Shown: positions 35,328 through 44,426, counted from the first letter of the stretch. The stretch is DNA of 64,000 nt from Brevibacterium aurantiacum (GCF_900169065.1 NZ_FXZB01000015.1:60496-124495), one strand, 5' to 3'. The notes: generated by a model from the sequence alone, not told the origin. Numbers and translations are program-made.

Positions 35328-36119
35328 ATGAGCAGCAGAGATATAAGCAACGAATCCACTGGCGAGAAGAAGGCACGCGATGCTGCGGCGAAGCTCGATG
35401 AGGCGACTGAGCCACTGGGCGGCACCTCCGAAGTCGATTCGCAGACGCAGGTCGGATACACCGAAGAGAACGTCGAAGATCGTGCCCAGGACACGGCTGC
35501 TGACATCGGTGTGACCCTGCATCGCAACCCCGACGGCTCACATACGGCCGTCGATGAAAGCGCTGTGAAGGCTGCTGAGAGAGAATCCGATGCGAGCCCA
35601 GCAGCAACGGGCAACACGACGAATACAACAGGTGGGGCTGACACTGGGTCCCTCGAGCAGAAGGACGTCGTGAAGATCCTCCGCGACAGCGGCTATGTGA
35701 TGCTCACGACCGCCCTCGATGACGGCAAGCTGCTCGCCCATCCGATGGTGCCCCAAGAGGTCACCGACGACGGTGACGTGTGGTTCTTCATCGATCTGCA
35801 GGGCGACCAAGCAACAGCACTGCTGCAGAATCCGCAAGTCAATATCGCCGTCTCCGAGGCGGGCAACTGGCTCTCGGTGGCCGGTCGGGTCGACTTCGTC
35901 GATGATCAGGCCAAGCTGGCGAAGTTGTGGAACAAGGAAGCTGCCACCTGGTTCGACGGTGGACTCAATGACCCGGACCTCGGGCTCATCAAGGTCACGG
36001 GAGAATCCGCACAGCACTGGGGTCTCAAGGGCGGCAAGGTCGCTGGCTTGGCCCAGATTGTCAAGGCCAAGGTCACGGGACAGCGCACCGGGGGAGGCAG
36101 CAGCACCACAGAACTCTGA
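35328..36119 (+). CDS. PPOx-family (general stress protein 26-like) flavin-binding protein
   Basis: The product is 263 residues. The first 110 are polar, repetitive and probably disordered (KKARDAAAKLDEATEPLGGT; AAERESDASPAATGNTTNTT). A split-barrel domain follows: LEQKDVVKILRDSGYVMLTT, then LLAHPMVPQEVTDDGDVWFF and NPQVNIAVSEAGNWLSVAGR, as in pyridoxamine-5'-phosphate-oxidase-like stress proteins (PF16242 type) that bind FMN/FAD. The substrate is unknown. ATG 35328 has GAAGGG 7 bp upstream; the ATG at 35322 is too close to it. The long disordered arm is unusual for the family. Confidence 0.82.
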   Translation: MSSRDISNESTGEKKARDAAAKLDEATEPLGGTSEVDSQTQVGYTEENVEDRAQDTAADIGVTLHRNPDGSHTAVDESAVKAAERESDASPAATGNTTNTTGGADTGSLEQKDVVKILRDSGYVMLTTALDDGKLLAHPMVPQEVTDDGDVWFFIDLQGDQATALLQNPQVNIAVSEAGNWLSVAGRVDFVDDQAKLAKLWNKEAATWFDGGLNDPDLGLIKVTGESAQHWGLKGGKVAGLAQIVKAKVTGQRTGGGSSTTEL

Positions 36120-36192
36120 GCCCAGGCCGTGTTGACCACTGCCGCGTCTCATCTCACACCACACTTCGCAGCTTGCGGTCTAGCATGGAGAC

Positions 36193-37398
36193 ATGGCAAA
36201 GACGATCGTCATCATCGGTGCAGGGCTGGCCGGAACCACCGCCGCCCGGGAGCTCAGCGAACGCGGTCAGGCGGTCACACTCGTCGATCCGGCCGCGGGG
36301 GAGACCAGCGAACGGCCCCCACTGTCGAAGCACCTCTTCGACGACTCCAGGTACCACCTGCCCTTCCATCTCGAGGCAAGTGACCTCATCACCTTCGTCC
36401 GTGACAAGGCCACAGAGATCACCCTCGCCGAGGTGGCCGACCAGTCCCAGCAGGCCGGCACCGTTCACCTGGCGTCGGGGGAGACCCTGGACTTCACCCA
36501 CTGCATTCTCGCCACAGGCATGGAGGCGAACCGACCGGAGATCCCCGGATACCCGGACGCCCTGCCCGTGTACAACCTGACCGAAGCTGAATGGATCCGA
36601 AAGTTCGTCGCCGAATCCGAAGGACCATTGAACGTCGGAGTCCTCGGCTCCGGATACTTAGGCATGGAAGTGGCGACCTCGGCGGTCGCTGCCGGACATG
36701 AGGCCACCGTCTATCTGCGCGGTGATGAACCTCTGCGGAAACAGCTCTCAGCACACGTGCGCACGGCACTGTTTGAAAAGCACAAAGACGCCGGTGTGAA
36801 GTTCGTGGCCCACACCAGCAGCCCGGACGACATCCCGGCAGATACTCACAACCTGTTCGTCACCAGCGTCGGTGCTCGCCCGGCTCTGATTCCCATCGAT
36901 GGCGTTCGACCCGCCGTGGCGTGGGAGGTGAATGAGAAATTGGCAACATCTCACGCCGGAGTCTGGGCTGCGGGTGATTGCGCACTCATCACCGACGGAG
37001 CCTTCGCCCTCGACCACCCGTGGGCATGTGAGCCCGTGGCTGAGAGCCACGGCAAGTACCTTGCCGAACTGCTCAGCTCCGACGACGGCGGCACCGGCGA
37101 ACCCTGGTCGGATATCCCGTGGCACTGGAGTTTCCAAGGCCCAGAAAAAGTCTTCACTGCAGGTCTGACCAGCCCCGATGCCACAGATACGCTCATCAGG
37201 CACGATCCCAGCGGCAAGAAATTCCAGGTCTTCCATTTCGACGGATCAGCCCCAGACGCACAGCTCGTTGGTGTCGAGACGCTCAACTGGCCTCCTCTGC
37301 AAGCCGCGGCTCGTCGCGTACTAGCGGGTAATAACATTCCGACGAGGGCTCAGATCGAGGACCCTGACTTCGACTTCAAGGCTCATAGCCGACTGTGA
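36193..37398 (+). CDS. FAD-dependent NAD(P)H oxidoreductase (ferredoxin reductase-like)
   Basis: The 401-residue two-dinucleotide-fold flavoprotein starts TIVIIGAGLAGTTAARELSE (FAD). The NAD(P)H fold is VGVLGSGYLGMEVATSAVAA near residue 155, and AGVWAAGDCALI at about 255 is the second FAD contact. The C-terminal reductase-type domain has GTGEPWSDIPWHWSFQGPEK. This is the layout of rubredoxin/ferredoxin reductases of Rhodococcus- and mycobacterial-type oxygenase systems. The electron acceptor is not encoded next to it, though fdxA lies 3.2 kb away. The ABC exporter genes start 71 bp downstream. Confidence 0.88.
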   Translation: MAKTIVIIGAGLAGTTAARELSERGQAVTLVDPAAGETSERPPLSKHLFDDSRYHLPFHLEASDLITFVRDKATEITLAEVADQSQQAGTVHLASGETLDFTHCILATGMEANRPEIPGYPDALPVYNLTEAEWIRKFVAESEGPLNVGVLGSGYLGMEVATSAVAAGHEATVYLRGDEPLRKQLSAHVRTALFEKHKDAGVKFVAHTSSPDDIPADTHNLFVTSVGARPALIPIDGVRPAVAWEVNEKLATSHAGVWAAGDCALITDGAFALDHPWACEPVAESHGKYLAELLSSDDGGTGEPWSDIPWHWSFQGPEKVFTAGLTSPDATDTLIRHDPSGKKFQVFHFDGSAPDAQLVGVETLNWPPLQAAARRVLAGNNIPTRAQIEDPDFDFKAHSRL

Positions 37399-37468
37399 GA
37401 ATCGGCTACCCTCATCACGTAGACTTCCTGTGTTCGCCCCCAGTCGCCGACGAGAGAAACTTCTGTTC

Positions 37469-38326
37469 ATGGATATGGCTAAGCTAGCTGAGGAGCACGG
37501 GCTCGAAAGAGTCGGCGGGCGGCCGTCACTGCCCGAGTACATCAAGCAGCTGATCACTCGCAGCGACTTCACCTACACTCTCGCCAAATACCGGATGCAG
37601 AGTGAGAACGAACGCAACCGCCTCGGTATGCTCTGGGTGCTGTTGCGTCCAGCGTTCTCAGCCCTGATCTACGGCACGGTCTTCGGGTACATCATGAAGG
37701 GCGCCACAGCGCGACCCGACGACTTCGCACCCTTCGTCATCATCGGCGTCTTCGTCCTCGAGTTCTTCAACACCTCGATGAACGGTGGTGCGAAGTCGAT
37801 CATCTCGAACGCATCCCTTGTGCAATCCCTGCCGTTCCCGCGCATCGTGCTGCCGATCGCCACGGTGTTTCAGAATCTCCTCAACTTCATCCCCACATTC
37901 ATCTTCATGGCACTCCTTGTCATGCTTTGGGGAGCGCGGCCTAGCTGGGACTGGTTCCTCTTCATCCCGCTGGTCATACTGTTCTGGATCTTCAATCAAG
38001 GCGTGGCATTCATCTTCGCTCGGGCCACGGTCCACTTCCGTGATCTCTCCCAGGTCACTCCCTTCATTTCGCGCATGATCTTCTACACCTCTGGTGTGTT
38101 CTTCGACCTCAAGGTCATGGTCGAAAAGATCAATCCCGCACTGCAGCCCTTCGCCGATTGGCAGCCACTGAACAATGTGCTGTCAATCGCTCGCGGCATC
38201 CTCATGAAGGACGGAGTCATTCCCTACGACTACTTCTGGCACCTTGCCATCTGGGCTTTCGGTATTTTCATCATCGGCTTCGTCTTCTTCTGGCAGGCCG
38301 AGGAAAGGTTCGGTCGCGATGAGTGA
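37469..38326 (+). CDS. polysaccharide/teichoic acid ABC exporter permease (Wzm/TagG type)
   Basis: The membrane subunit has about 285 residues and six predicted helices (for example FVIIGVFVLEFFNTSMNGGA, FIPTFIFMALLVMLWGA, WHLAIWAFGIFIIGFVFFWQ). It carries the ABC-2 motif of this subfamily: YRMQSENERNRLGMLWVLLRPAFSALIYG, with the conserved LGxxWxxLxP segment. It would flip a lipid-linked glycan across the membrane with the ATPase encoded next. The start is uncertain: GTG 37430 opens the frame, but ATG 37469 better follows GAGAG. The two genes overlap by 8 bp. Confidence 0.88.
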   Translation: MDMAKLAEEHGLERVGGRPSLPEYIKQLITRSDFTYTLAKYRMQSENERNRLGMLWVLLRPAFSALIYGTVFGYIMKGATARPDDFAPFVIIGVFVLEFFNTSMNGGAKSIISNASLVQSLPFPRIVLPIATVFQNLLNFIPTFIFMALLVMLWGARPSWDWFLFIPLVILFWIFNQGVAFIFARATVHFRDLSQVTPFISRMIFYTSGVFFDLKVMVEKINPALQPFADWQPLNNVLSIARGILMKDGVIPYDYFWHLAIWAFGIFIIGFVFFWQAEERFGRDE

Positions 38327-39122
38327 GACGGAAGAACCGGAAACGTTCGATACAGGCAACCTTCCTGACGTAACGAGGAACAACCCGCCCGTCGTGGTCT
38401 GCGACAACGTCCACGTCCGTTACAAGACCTTGGCTACGGGCAAGAAGCTCAAGCTCGGCAGCAAAGACGTGATGACGAAGCGGCGCGGTCTCCGAGAGGT
38501 CCATGCCCTCAAAGGCGTCAGCTTCGTCGCTCACAAAAACGAATCCATCGGCATCATCGGCAGCAACGGCTCCGGCAAATCCACGCTCATGCGTTCGATC
38601 ACGGGCCTGACGCCCACCTCGGAGGGCGCGATCTACGCGACCTCGAGGCCGAACCTCCTCGGTGTCGGCGCAGCGTTGATCCCTGACCTCTCCGGTGCTC
38701 GCAACATCGTTCTCGGCTCCCTGGCTTTAGGACTGACCCGCGCCGAGGTGGAGGAGAGGTTCGACGATATCGTCGAGTTCACCGGACTGAGCGATTTCAT
38801 CGACCTGCCGATGCGAACCTATTCCTCCGGCATGTCCCAGAGGCTGAAGTTCGCCATCGCGACCTCGGTTCAGCACGAGATCCTCATCGTCGATGAGGCG
38901 CTCAACGTCGGTGACAAGAAGTTCCGTGACCGATCCGAGGGCCGAATCCGTGCGATCAGAGAGAACGCCGGTACGGTCTTCCTCGTCTCCCACTCGATGC
39001 GCACGATCAAAGACACGTGTAACCGTGCGTTGTGGATCGAGCAGGGTGTCCTGCGTGCAGACGGACCGGCTCTCGAGGTCATCAGGGAATACCAGGCCTT
39101 CACGAAAGCGCAGAAGGACTGA
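38319..39122 (+). CDS. polysaccharide/teichoic acid ABC exporter ATPase (Wzt/TagH type)
   Basis: The 267-residue ATPase has Walker A IIGSNGSGKSTLMRS (about residue 88), the signature YSSGMSQRLKFA (about 167), Walker B HEILIVDEALNVGDKKF and the H-loop VFLVSHSMRTI. The family-specific DEALNVGDxxF motif assigns it to the O-antigen/teichoic-acid exporters. It ends soon after the core and lacks the C-terminal carbohydrate-binding domain of Wzt, so export probably does not depend on chain-end recognition. The start is inside the permease 3' end. It likely exports the polymer made by the 44.6-64 kb locus. Confidence 0.9.
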   Translation: MSETEEPETFDTGNLPDVTRNNPPVVVCDNVHVRYKTLATGKKLKLGSKDVMTKRRGLREVHALKGVSFVAHKNESIGIIGSNGSGKSTLMRSITGLTPTSEGAIYATSRPNLLGVGAALIPDLSGARNIVLGSLALGLTRAEVEERFDDIVEFTGLSDFIDLPMRTYSSGMSQRLKFAIATSVQHEILIVDEALNVGDKKFRDRSEGRIRAIRENAGTVFLVSHSMRTIKDTCNRALWIEQGVLRADGPALEVIREYQAFTKAQKD

Positions 39123-39198
39123 TCGCGAAAGCGACCAAAGGACTGCTGTCACGCGCGGTCACCTTGTGAGACGCGCTCGTTCATCGCCTGGCAAATAG

Positions 39199-40122
39199 GG
39201 CATCGCGCGCATCATCCAGGGCATTTCCGCCGGTGGAGAGTTCGGTTCGGTGAAGGCCAGCGAGGTCAACCACGTCGACCTCTTCGTCCGGTCCGGGGGC
39301 TTTCCCACTCCGGTGTCGTTCCCTTTCGTCATCGGCCGTGATCTCGTGGGTACCCTCGTCGCCATCGGGGAAACAGCCGAGAACTTCAGGTCGGGCGATC
39401 GAGTGTGATCCAACAGCCTCGGCTATGAGGGTCGCCAAGGCACGTTCGCCGAATTCGTCGTTGCACCGGTCGAACGGCTTTACCCTCTTCCCGAAGGCCT
39501 CGACCCTGCCGAGGCGGCCCCTGTCCTGCACGTGGCAGGAACCGCCTCTATCGGACTCGTCCGAGAGGCGGCGCTGCGACCGGGGGAGACTATCGTGGTC
39601 GGCTCGGCCAGTGGGGCAGTGGGCACAGCGATCGTCCGACTCGCGGCAGTCATGGGTGCCCGTGTCATCGCCGGTGCCTCAACCGGAGACGAACATTGGG
39701 TGAGCGACTGCGGAGCCGACCTTGTCATCGATAAGCATGCCCCTGACTACTACATGCAAGTCGAGCGGGCTGCCCCGCGCGGCGTCGACGTGTGGTGGGA
39801 TGCCAGCGGCGACGATGACTTCGAAAAGTCAGTTCCCCTGCTCGCGCACGGTGCGCGGGTGATCGTGATGGCCGGAATGCAATCCTCGCCGAGGGTGCCT
39901 ATCAACCAGCTCTACACCCGCGATGCCAGCGTGCTCGGGTTCGCGATCAGCAACGCCTCGGCCGCGGACCTCGCCGAGGCGGCGAAGGTGATCAACCAGA
40001 TGCTGGCAACTGGGCGTCTGAAAGGTCGAGTGGGTGCGACGTTCCACCTCGCTGAGGCGGCCGACGCCCACCGCGCCCTCGAAGCCGGGGGAGTTTACGG
40101 CCGACTCCTCATCGTGCCGTGA
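39199..40122 (+). pseudogene. decayed zinc-type alcohol dehydrogenase/quinone oxidoreductase
   Basis: The medium-chain dehydrogenase fold is recognisable: KASEVNHVDLFVRSGGF (N-terminal domain), FVIGRDLVGTLVAIGETAEN, then GDRV-TGA-SNSLGYEGRQG, where a TGA at 39406-39408 replaces what is normally Trp. The C-terminal Rossmann half is intact: GETIVVGSASGAVGTAIVRL through FHLAEAADAHRALEAGGVYG. A TAG at 39196-39198 and a probable frameshift near 39250 disrupt the first 30 or so residues. A fragment beginning at 39532 could still be made, but it lacks the catalytic N-terminal domain. Confidence 0.75.
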
Positions 40123-40255
40123 CGTTCGGCACTAGGCCAGTGTGACTACCCCGCAGAAACGAAGGGACCGACCCTGTACGTGAACGGGAACCCACTGAAG
40201 GCATATCGCGAGAGGTCCAATAGCCAAATGGAAAGTCTTTTGAGGTAGGGCGGTC

Positions 40256-40291
40256 TAGTTTTCCTTTACGACATCCCGTAAAGAAAAAGTA
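40256..40291. repeat. 36-bp dyad, left copy (pair flanking the AlbA_2 gene)
   Basis: Two 13-bp arms (40256-40268, 40279-40291) are reverse complements at 11 of 13 positions around a 10-bp spacer, with core CTTTA-N10-TAAAG. The copy at 42212-42247 has the same layout and core. This copy is 79 bp beyond the stop codon of the ATPase gene. Confidence 0.7.
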
Positions 40292-40369
40292 GACATCGTA
40301 GAATCGATTCGCTTCCAATTCGTGGCTCCGCCCGTTGAAAGGCAGGCTACGTAGCTCGGTCCATCCTGC

Positions 40370-42211
40370 TCATACTCTGCTGTCGGATTCACTGTACAGA
40401 CCGTAGGCGTTGACTGGCTGGAGATAGTGAGCATTCCTGCCGGTAGCATCCCCGCGGACTAGGCGCCCATCCTGTACGAGTCGATCCAGCGCACCTCTCG
40501 CTCCGGCTAGTGTCAGTCCTGTCAATTTGGAGTAGTCGCCGGATGAAATTCGATCTTGAACCTCAAACCATTGGCTAACAACTTCGGAAGCTGCATCCCC
40601 TCCTGGAGTGATGAACCAGAGGACTCGCTGGCGTTGCAACATCTTGCGGTCGGCGGTCTGTCCTCCCACGATGCGGCGAGCTTCGTTCGAAAGTGTCCAC
40701 ACATTCTTCAGCGGAGATATCAGAGGCTGCCCATCAACTACACATCTGTGTGCAATCTCGAGGGCCTCTGCGGCTTCTTCGGTTGTACGTTGCAATATCT
40801 TAGACATGCGCTTCACCGTTGTGAACGGATTTCTCAACAGCGTGTGAACAATGAGCGCGATTTGGACGTCGCGTTGCCTGGCCGCTGGCTGAATCTTCGA
40901 AGTCAACCGAATGATCGGCAATAGTGGCTGTCCACCCGCGAGGCGAACTCGAACTCGAGGTCCAGGCTCTTCAACAAGCAGTGGTGGTCGGTGTCCGATA
41001 GTGACCATTTCTCGGTACATTCTGTCTACCCCGACTCCTTGCTTATCGACCAGGCCAAGTGCACGGGAGGCATCTGCCAGCGCGGGGTATCGACTGAACC
41101 GCTGGGTCAACACGTTGTCTGCTGAAATTCCGCCGACAAAACCCCCTGGAGATATGACCGTCAGTGACGCATCGGCTTCAATCCAGGTCGCCGTCGTTGG
41201 CTCCTGCAGATTCCAGTCGCGATGGACGACTCCGTTGAGGACTGCTTCTCGGGCAGACCGCGTCGGCAACTGCCTAAGCGCGCGTTCCGAAAATTCACCA
41301 GGGAGCGTAACCCTGTCGTTAGCGGCATCCAGAAGTGCTTCGACCCGCTCAATTTGTTCGAGGAGACTTAGGCCTTCGTAGGCTGAATCGGAGGCAAGGA
41401 TATCTCCGCCTTCGACATCGAGTCGGGTCCACGTAAGCCACGCGCGCGGAGCAGGGCAGAAGAGAATCGCTCCCGCCTCGGTTAGGTAGCCGTCAACGCT
41501 GAGCACGCCAATCCGGCGTAACATGTCGGCGGGAGCAGCCGTAGCCAGGTCAGTCTGAGCGTCATCGGATCCGTCGCGCCTCGCCAAGTAATCCCGGGCG
41601 ACTGCAACGGCCGCTGGCTTCACGCTATCTAGGGTGAATGCTGTGAGCCGAGCCATAGAGTCCCAACCGCTGCGATCTTGTCGACGGGCCCACCACTCAC
41701 CGCGATCTACGGGGACGGAGGAATCGCCCACTCTCCAGCGGATTCGTCCGCCTGTATCGTCCACAGGCTCGCGTGCCTCGGCCACATAGATAACTAGCAG
41801 CCGAATTCCTTGCTCTATACGTTCTTCGATCTCGGGAGCGACTTCGACTCGTCTGTAAATCTGTTGACGTAACCATTCGATGTCTAGGTCTGTACCGAGA
41901 AGATCGCCAGAGCGGTCTTCAACTCCGATGATCAATGCTCCGCCACCAGGGGTGTTCGCCATGGAGGCAACTTCATTCGCGAGCTGATCAGCGGCTTTCG
42001 TGTTTTCCGGTGTACCAGGAAGTAGACGCCCGGCGGCACCTCGGCGTCCGGCTTCTTCTTTGAAATCCACTCGCTGCCGTTCGGCGCTGTCAGGCAAGGT
42101 ACCGTTTCGCAACGAGTTGAGGCATTCATCCACCTCTTCGCGAGACCGTGCGCGGTCCCTCATCAGTTCTGTTCCTGGCTCAAACGAAAACTCATTCTGC
42201 GGTTGACTCAT
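40370..42211 (-). CDS. Schlafen AlbA_2/RecG-like ATP-binding protein
   Basis: The 613-residue protein has an N-terminal AlbA_2 (Schlafen AAA_4) domain: RVDFKEEAGRRGAAGR, then QLANEVASMANTPGGGALIIGVED and DLDIEWLRQQIYRRVEVAPE. A GHKL/HATPase_c_4-type middle follows, with PTRSAREAVLNGVVHRDWN (about residue 330), ITVISPGGFVGGISADNVL-like loops and LGLVDKQGVGVDRMYREMV. The C-terminal roughly 150 residues look like winged helices (LTGLTLAGARGALDRLVQDG). Such COG2865 proteins are predicted regulators or defence-linked ATPases; their biochemical role is poorly known. It is AT-richer than its neighbours and lies alone between two matching dyads, suggesting acquisition. Confidence 0.8.
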   Translation of the reverse strand: MSQPQNEFSFEPGTELMRDRARSREEVDECLNSLRNGTLPDSAERQRVDFKEEAGRRGAAGRLLPGTPENTKAADQLANEVASMANTPGGGALIIGVEDRSGDLLGTDLDIEWLRQQIYRRVEVAPEIEERIEQGIRLLVIYVAEAREPVDDTGGRIRWRVGDSSVPVDRGEWWARRQDRSGWDSMARLTAFTLDSVKPAAVAVARDYLARRDGSDDAQTDLATAAPADMLRRIGVLSVDGYLTEAGAILFCPAPRAWLTWTRLDVEGGDILASDSAYEGLSLLEQIERVEALLDAANDRVTLPGEFSERALRQLPTRSAREAVLNGVVHRDWNLQEPTTATWIEADASLTVISPGGFVGGISADNVLTQRFSRYPALADASRALGLVDKQGVGVDRMYREMVTIGHRPPLLVEEPGPRVRVRLAGGQPLLPIIRLTSKIQPAARQRDVQIALIVHTLLRNPFTTVKRMSKILQRTTEEAAEALEIAHRCVVDGQPLISPLKNVWTLSNEARRIVGGQTADRKMLQRQRVLWFITPGGDAASEVVSQWFEVQDRISSGDYSKLTGLTLAGARGALDRLVQDGRLVRGDATGRNAHYLQPVNAYGLYSESDSRV

Positions 42212-42247
42212 AACTTTTACTTTACACTACCCGCTAAAGAGAAAGTT
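42212..42247. repeat. 36-bp dyad, right copy in the AlbA_2 gene promoter
   Basis: The arms 42212-42224 (AACTTTTACTTTA) and 42235-42247 are reverse complements at 11 of 13 positions, with a 10-bp spacer. It abuts the start codon of the AlbA_2 gene, so a bound protein would block transcription or translation. Confidence 0.75.
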
Positions 42248-42368
42248 TGTTGTAGAAGAGCCCGGAGCTTTCGCTTTACCAGCCGTGAAGCGGAGTGGTC
42301 TTAGTTCTCCCGGCGGTTTTAGATTCAGACCGGTCGACCACGCGATGAGAGCTGAATAAGCTCGAAGT

Positions 42369-42403
42369 CGATAAGCGGCGCCCCGGTTGTTCGTCGCTTA
42401 TCG
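42369..42403. terminator. hairpin downstream of acetoacetate-CoA ligase
   Basis: CGATAAGCG (42369-42377) pairs with CGCTTATCG (42395-42403) across a 17-nt loop, 26 bp past the ligase stop. There is no T-tract; it may terminate the ligase transcript. Confidence 0.4.
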
Positions 42404-42428
42404 TTCACCCTTCACTGTAAGAGGTCTC

Positions 42429-44426
42429 TCACCCCTCGCTAGCTGCGCCGTCTTTACCAGCCGCAAACTGCGCGAAGTACTCCAGCGCCTCGAACGAGTC
42501 CACGGCGTCCGGGGTTGCCACCTTCTCCAGTGGATGCCCCTGGATGAGACGCTTGACCGGCACTTCGAGCTTCTTGCCCGTCTTGGTGTGCGGGACGGCG
42601 GGCACGGCGATGATGTCATCGGGCACGTGTCGAGGTGAGGCCTTTTCCTTCAGATCCCGGGCGATCCGCTTCCGCAAGCTATCATCAAGCGAAACACCTG
42701 ATGCCAGCACAACGAACAGTGGCATCCAGTACCCGCCGTCGGGCTGCTCGGCACCGATGACCAGGGACTCGGCCACCTCGGGGATGCCATCGACGACGTC
42801 GTAGATGTCGGCACTGCCCAGGCGCACTCCCTGCCGATTGAGGGTGGCGTCCGAGCGGCCGGAGATGATGACGCTGCCGTGGTCGGTGATGGTGATCCAG
42901 TCGCCGTGGCGCCAGACTCCGGGGAACATCGAGAAGTACGTGTCGCGGTAGCGCTCACCGTCCGTATCGTTCCAGAACTTCACCGGCATCGACGGCATCG
43001 GGGCGGTGATGACCATCTCCCCGACCTCGCCAATTAAAGGCTGCCCCGAGTCATCCCAGGACTCCAACGCCACACCGAGGACCGGCCGCGAGAGCTCGCC
43101 AGCCCAGATCGGACAGTTCGGCGCGGATCCGGCGAAGCCGCTGACGACGTCCGTGCCGCCGCTCGTCGAGGCCAGCTGCACGCGCTCGCCGACAGCATCG
43201 CGCACCCATGGGAAGCAGTTGGCAGGCACCGGGGCACCGGTGGCACCGATCGTCCGCAGCGCGGTCAGGTCGAACTCCTTACCGGGTTCGATCCCCGCCT
43301 TCATCCCGGCCAGGAAGATCCCGGGACTGACCCCGAGCACATTGGCCTTCGTCTCCGCGGCGATCTCCCACAGCCGGCCCGGCCCCGGATAGAGGGGGCT
43401 GCCGTCGAAGCACACCGTGGTCGCACCGCCCACCAGCGCCGAGGCGACGAGGTTCCACATCATCCAGTTCGTATTCGTGTACCAGAAGAACCGGTCACCC
43501 GGCCGGATGTCGAGGTGGAGACCCAGCAGACGCAGATGATCGATGACGACCCCGCCGTGGCTGTGCACGATCCCCTTGGGAATCCCCGTCGTACCCGAGG
43601 AATACAGCACCCACAGCGGGGTATCGAAATCGACGCGCGCGAACTCGGGTTCGACATCCCCGGAAGCGACATCGTCCCAGGTGGTGAGGTTCGTGATCTG
43701 CCCGTGTTCATCGATGAATTCCTCGCCGAGGTTGCCCACCCCGACCACGGCCCGCAGGCCCGGCATCCGGTTGGCCAGATCCGCGACCTGGTCGCGGCGG
43801 TCGAAAGCCTGCCCGTTCCACAGGTATCCGTCGGCGGCGAAGAGCACCTTCGGTTCGAGCTGGCCGAGTTTCGTCCCGGCACCTTCGGCCGCGTAGTCCT
43901 GGGCGCAGGCGGACCAGATGGCACCGAGCGAGGCGGAGGCGAGGAACGCGATGAGGGTGTGGTGGGTATTCGGCAGGTATCCGACGACGCGGTCGCCTTC
44001 TCCGACTCCTTGGCCGCGGAGCCAGGTGGCGACGGAACCGACCTGGCGGCGCAGTTCACGCCAGGTGGTTTCGGTGCGCTCGCCGGATTCTCTGATGGTG
44101 ATGATCGCCGGTTCGTCGGCAAGTTTGTCGTCGAGGCCGGCCCGCAGGGCGTGTTCGGCGTAGTTGAGGCGGGTGCCGGGGAACCAGGTGGCACCTGGCA
44201 TGGACCGGTCGGCGAGCACTTCGGTGTACGGCTCTTCGGCGACGACGTCGAAGAAGTCCCAGACCGTACCCCAGAAACCGTCTAGGTCGGTTACCGACCA
44301 CTTCCAGAGGTCGTCATAGGTGGCCAAGCTTTGGCCGGTGCGCTGATTGGCGAAGTCGATGAAGTCGGCGATCTGTGGACGCGGGGTCTGGTCAGGGTCG
44401 GGGAGCCATATCGGTTCAGCGGTCAA
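42429..44426 (-). CDS. acetoacetate-CoA ligase
   Basis: The 665-residue member of the adenylate-forming (ANL) family converts acetoacetate, CoA and ATP to acetoacetyl-CoA, AMP and PPi. The family N-terminus WKWSVTDLDGFWGTVWDFFD and ATWFPGTRLNYAEH are typical of acetoacetyl-CoA synthetases. The AMP-binding P-loop is VLYSSGTTGIPKGIVHSHGG (about residue 272), the adenine segment is STSGGTDVVSGF, and the catalytic lysine lies in HTKTGKKLEVPVKR near the end. TTG 44426 follows AGGAGAAGA. It probably feeds ketone bodies or poly-hydroxybutyrate products into central metabolism and is unrelated to the flanking glycan genes. Confidence 0.93.
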   Translation of the reverse strand: MTAEPIWLPDPDQTPRPQIADFIDFANQRTGQSLATYDDLWKWSVTDLDGFWGTVWDFFDVVAEEPYTEVLADRSMPGATWFPGTRLNYAEHALRAGLDDKLADEPAIITIRESGERTETTWRELRRQVGSVATWLRGQGVGEGDRVVGYLPNTHHTLIAFLASASLGAIWSACAQDYAAEGAGTKLGQLEPKVLFAADGYLWNGQAFDRRDQVADLANRMPGLRAVVGVGNLGEEFIDEHGQITNLTTWDDVASGDVEPEFARVDFDTPLWVLYSSGTTGIPKGIVHSHGGVVIDHLRLLGLHLDIRPGDRFFWYTNTNWMMWNLVASALVGGATTVCFDGSPLYPGPGRLWEIAAETKANVLGVSPGIFLAGMKAGIEPGKEFDLTALRTIGATGAPVPANCFPWVRDAVGERVQLASTSGGTDVVSGFAGSAPNCPIWAGELSRPVLGVALESWDDSGQPLIGEVGEMVITAPMPSMPVKFWNDTDGERYRDTYFSMFPGVWRHGDWITITDHGSVIISGRSDATLNRQGVRLGSADIYDVVDGIPEVAESLVIGAEQPDGGYWMPLFVVLASGVSLDDSLRKRIARDLKEKASPRHVPDDIIAVPAVPHTKTGKKLEVPVKRLIQGHPLEKVATPDAVDSFEALEYFAQFAAGKDGAASEG

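Noticed and set aside
39406..39408. TGA as a selenocysteine codon in the dehydrogenase
   Set aside because: Homologues carry Trp rather than Cys at the site, the N-terminus is also damaged, and no selenocysteine insertion hairpin is evident. A pseudogene is simpler.
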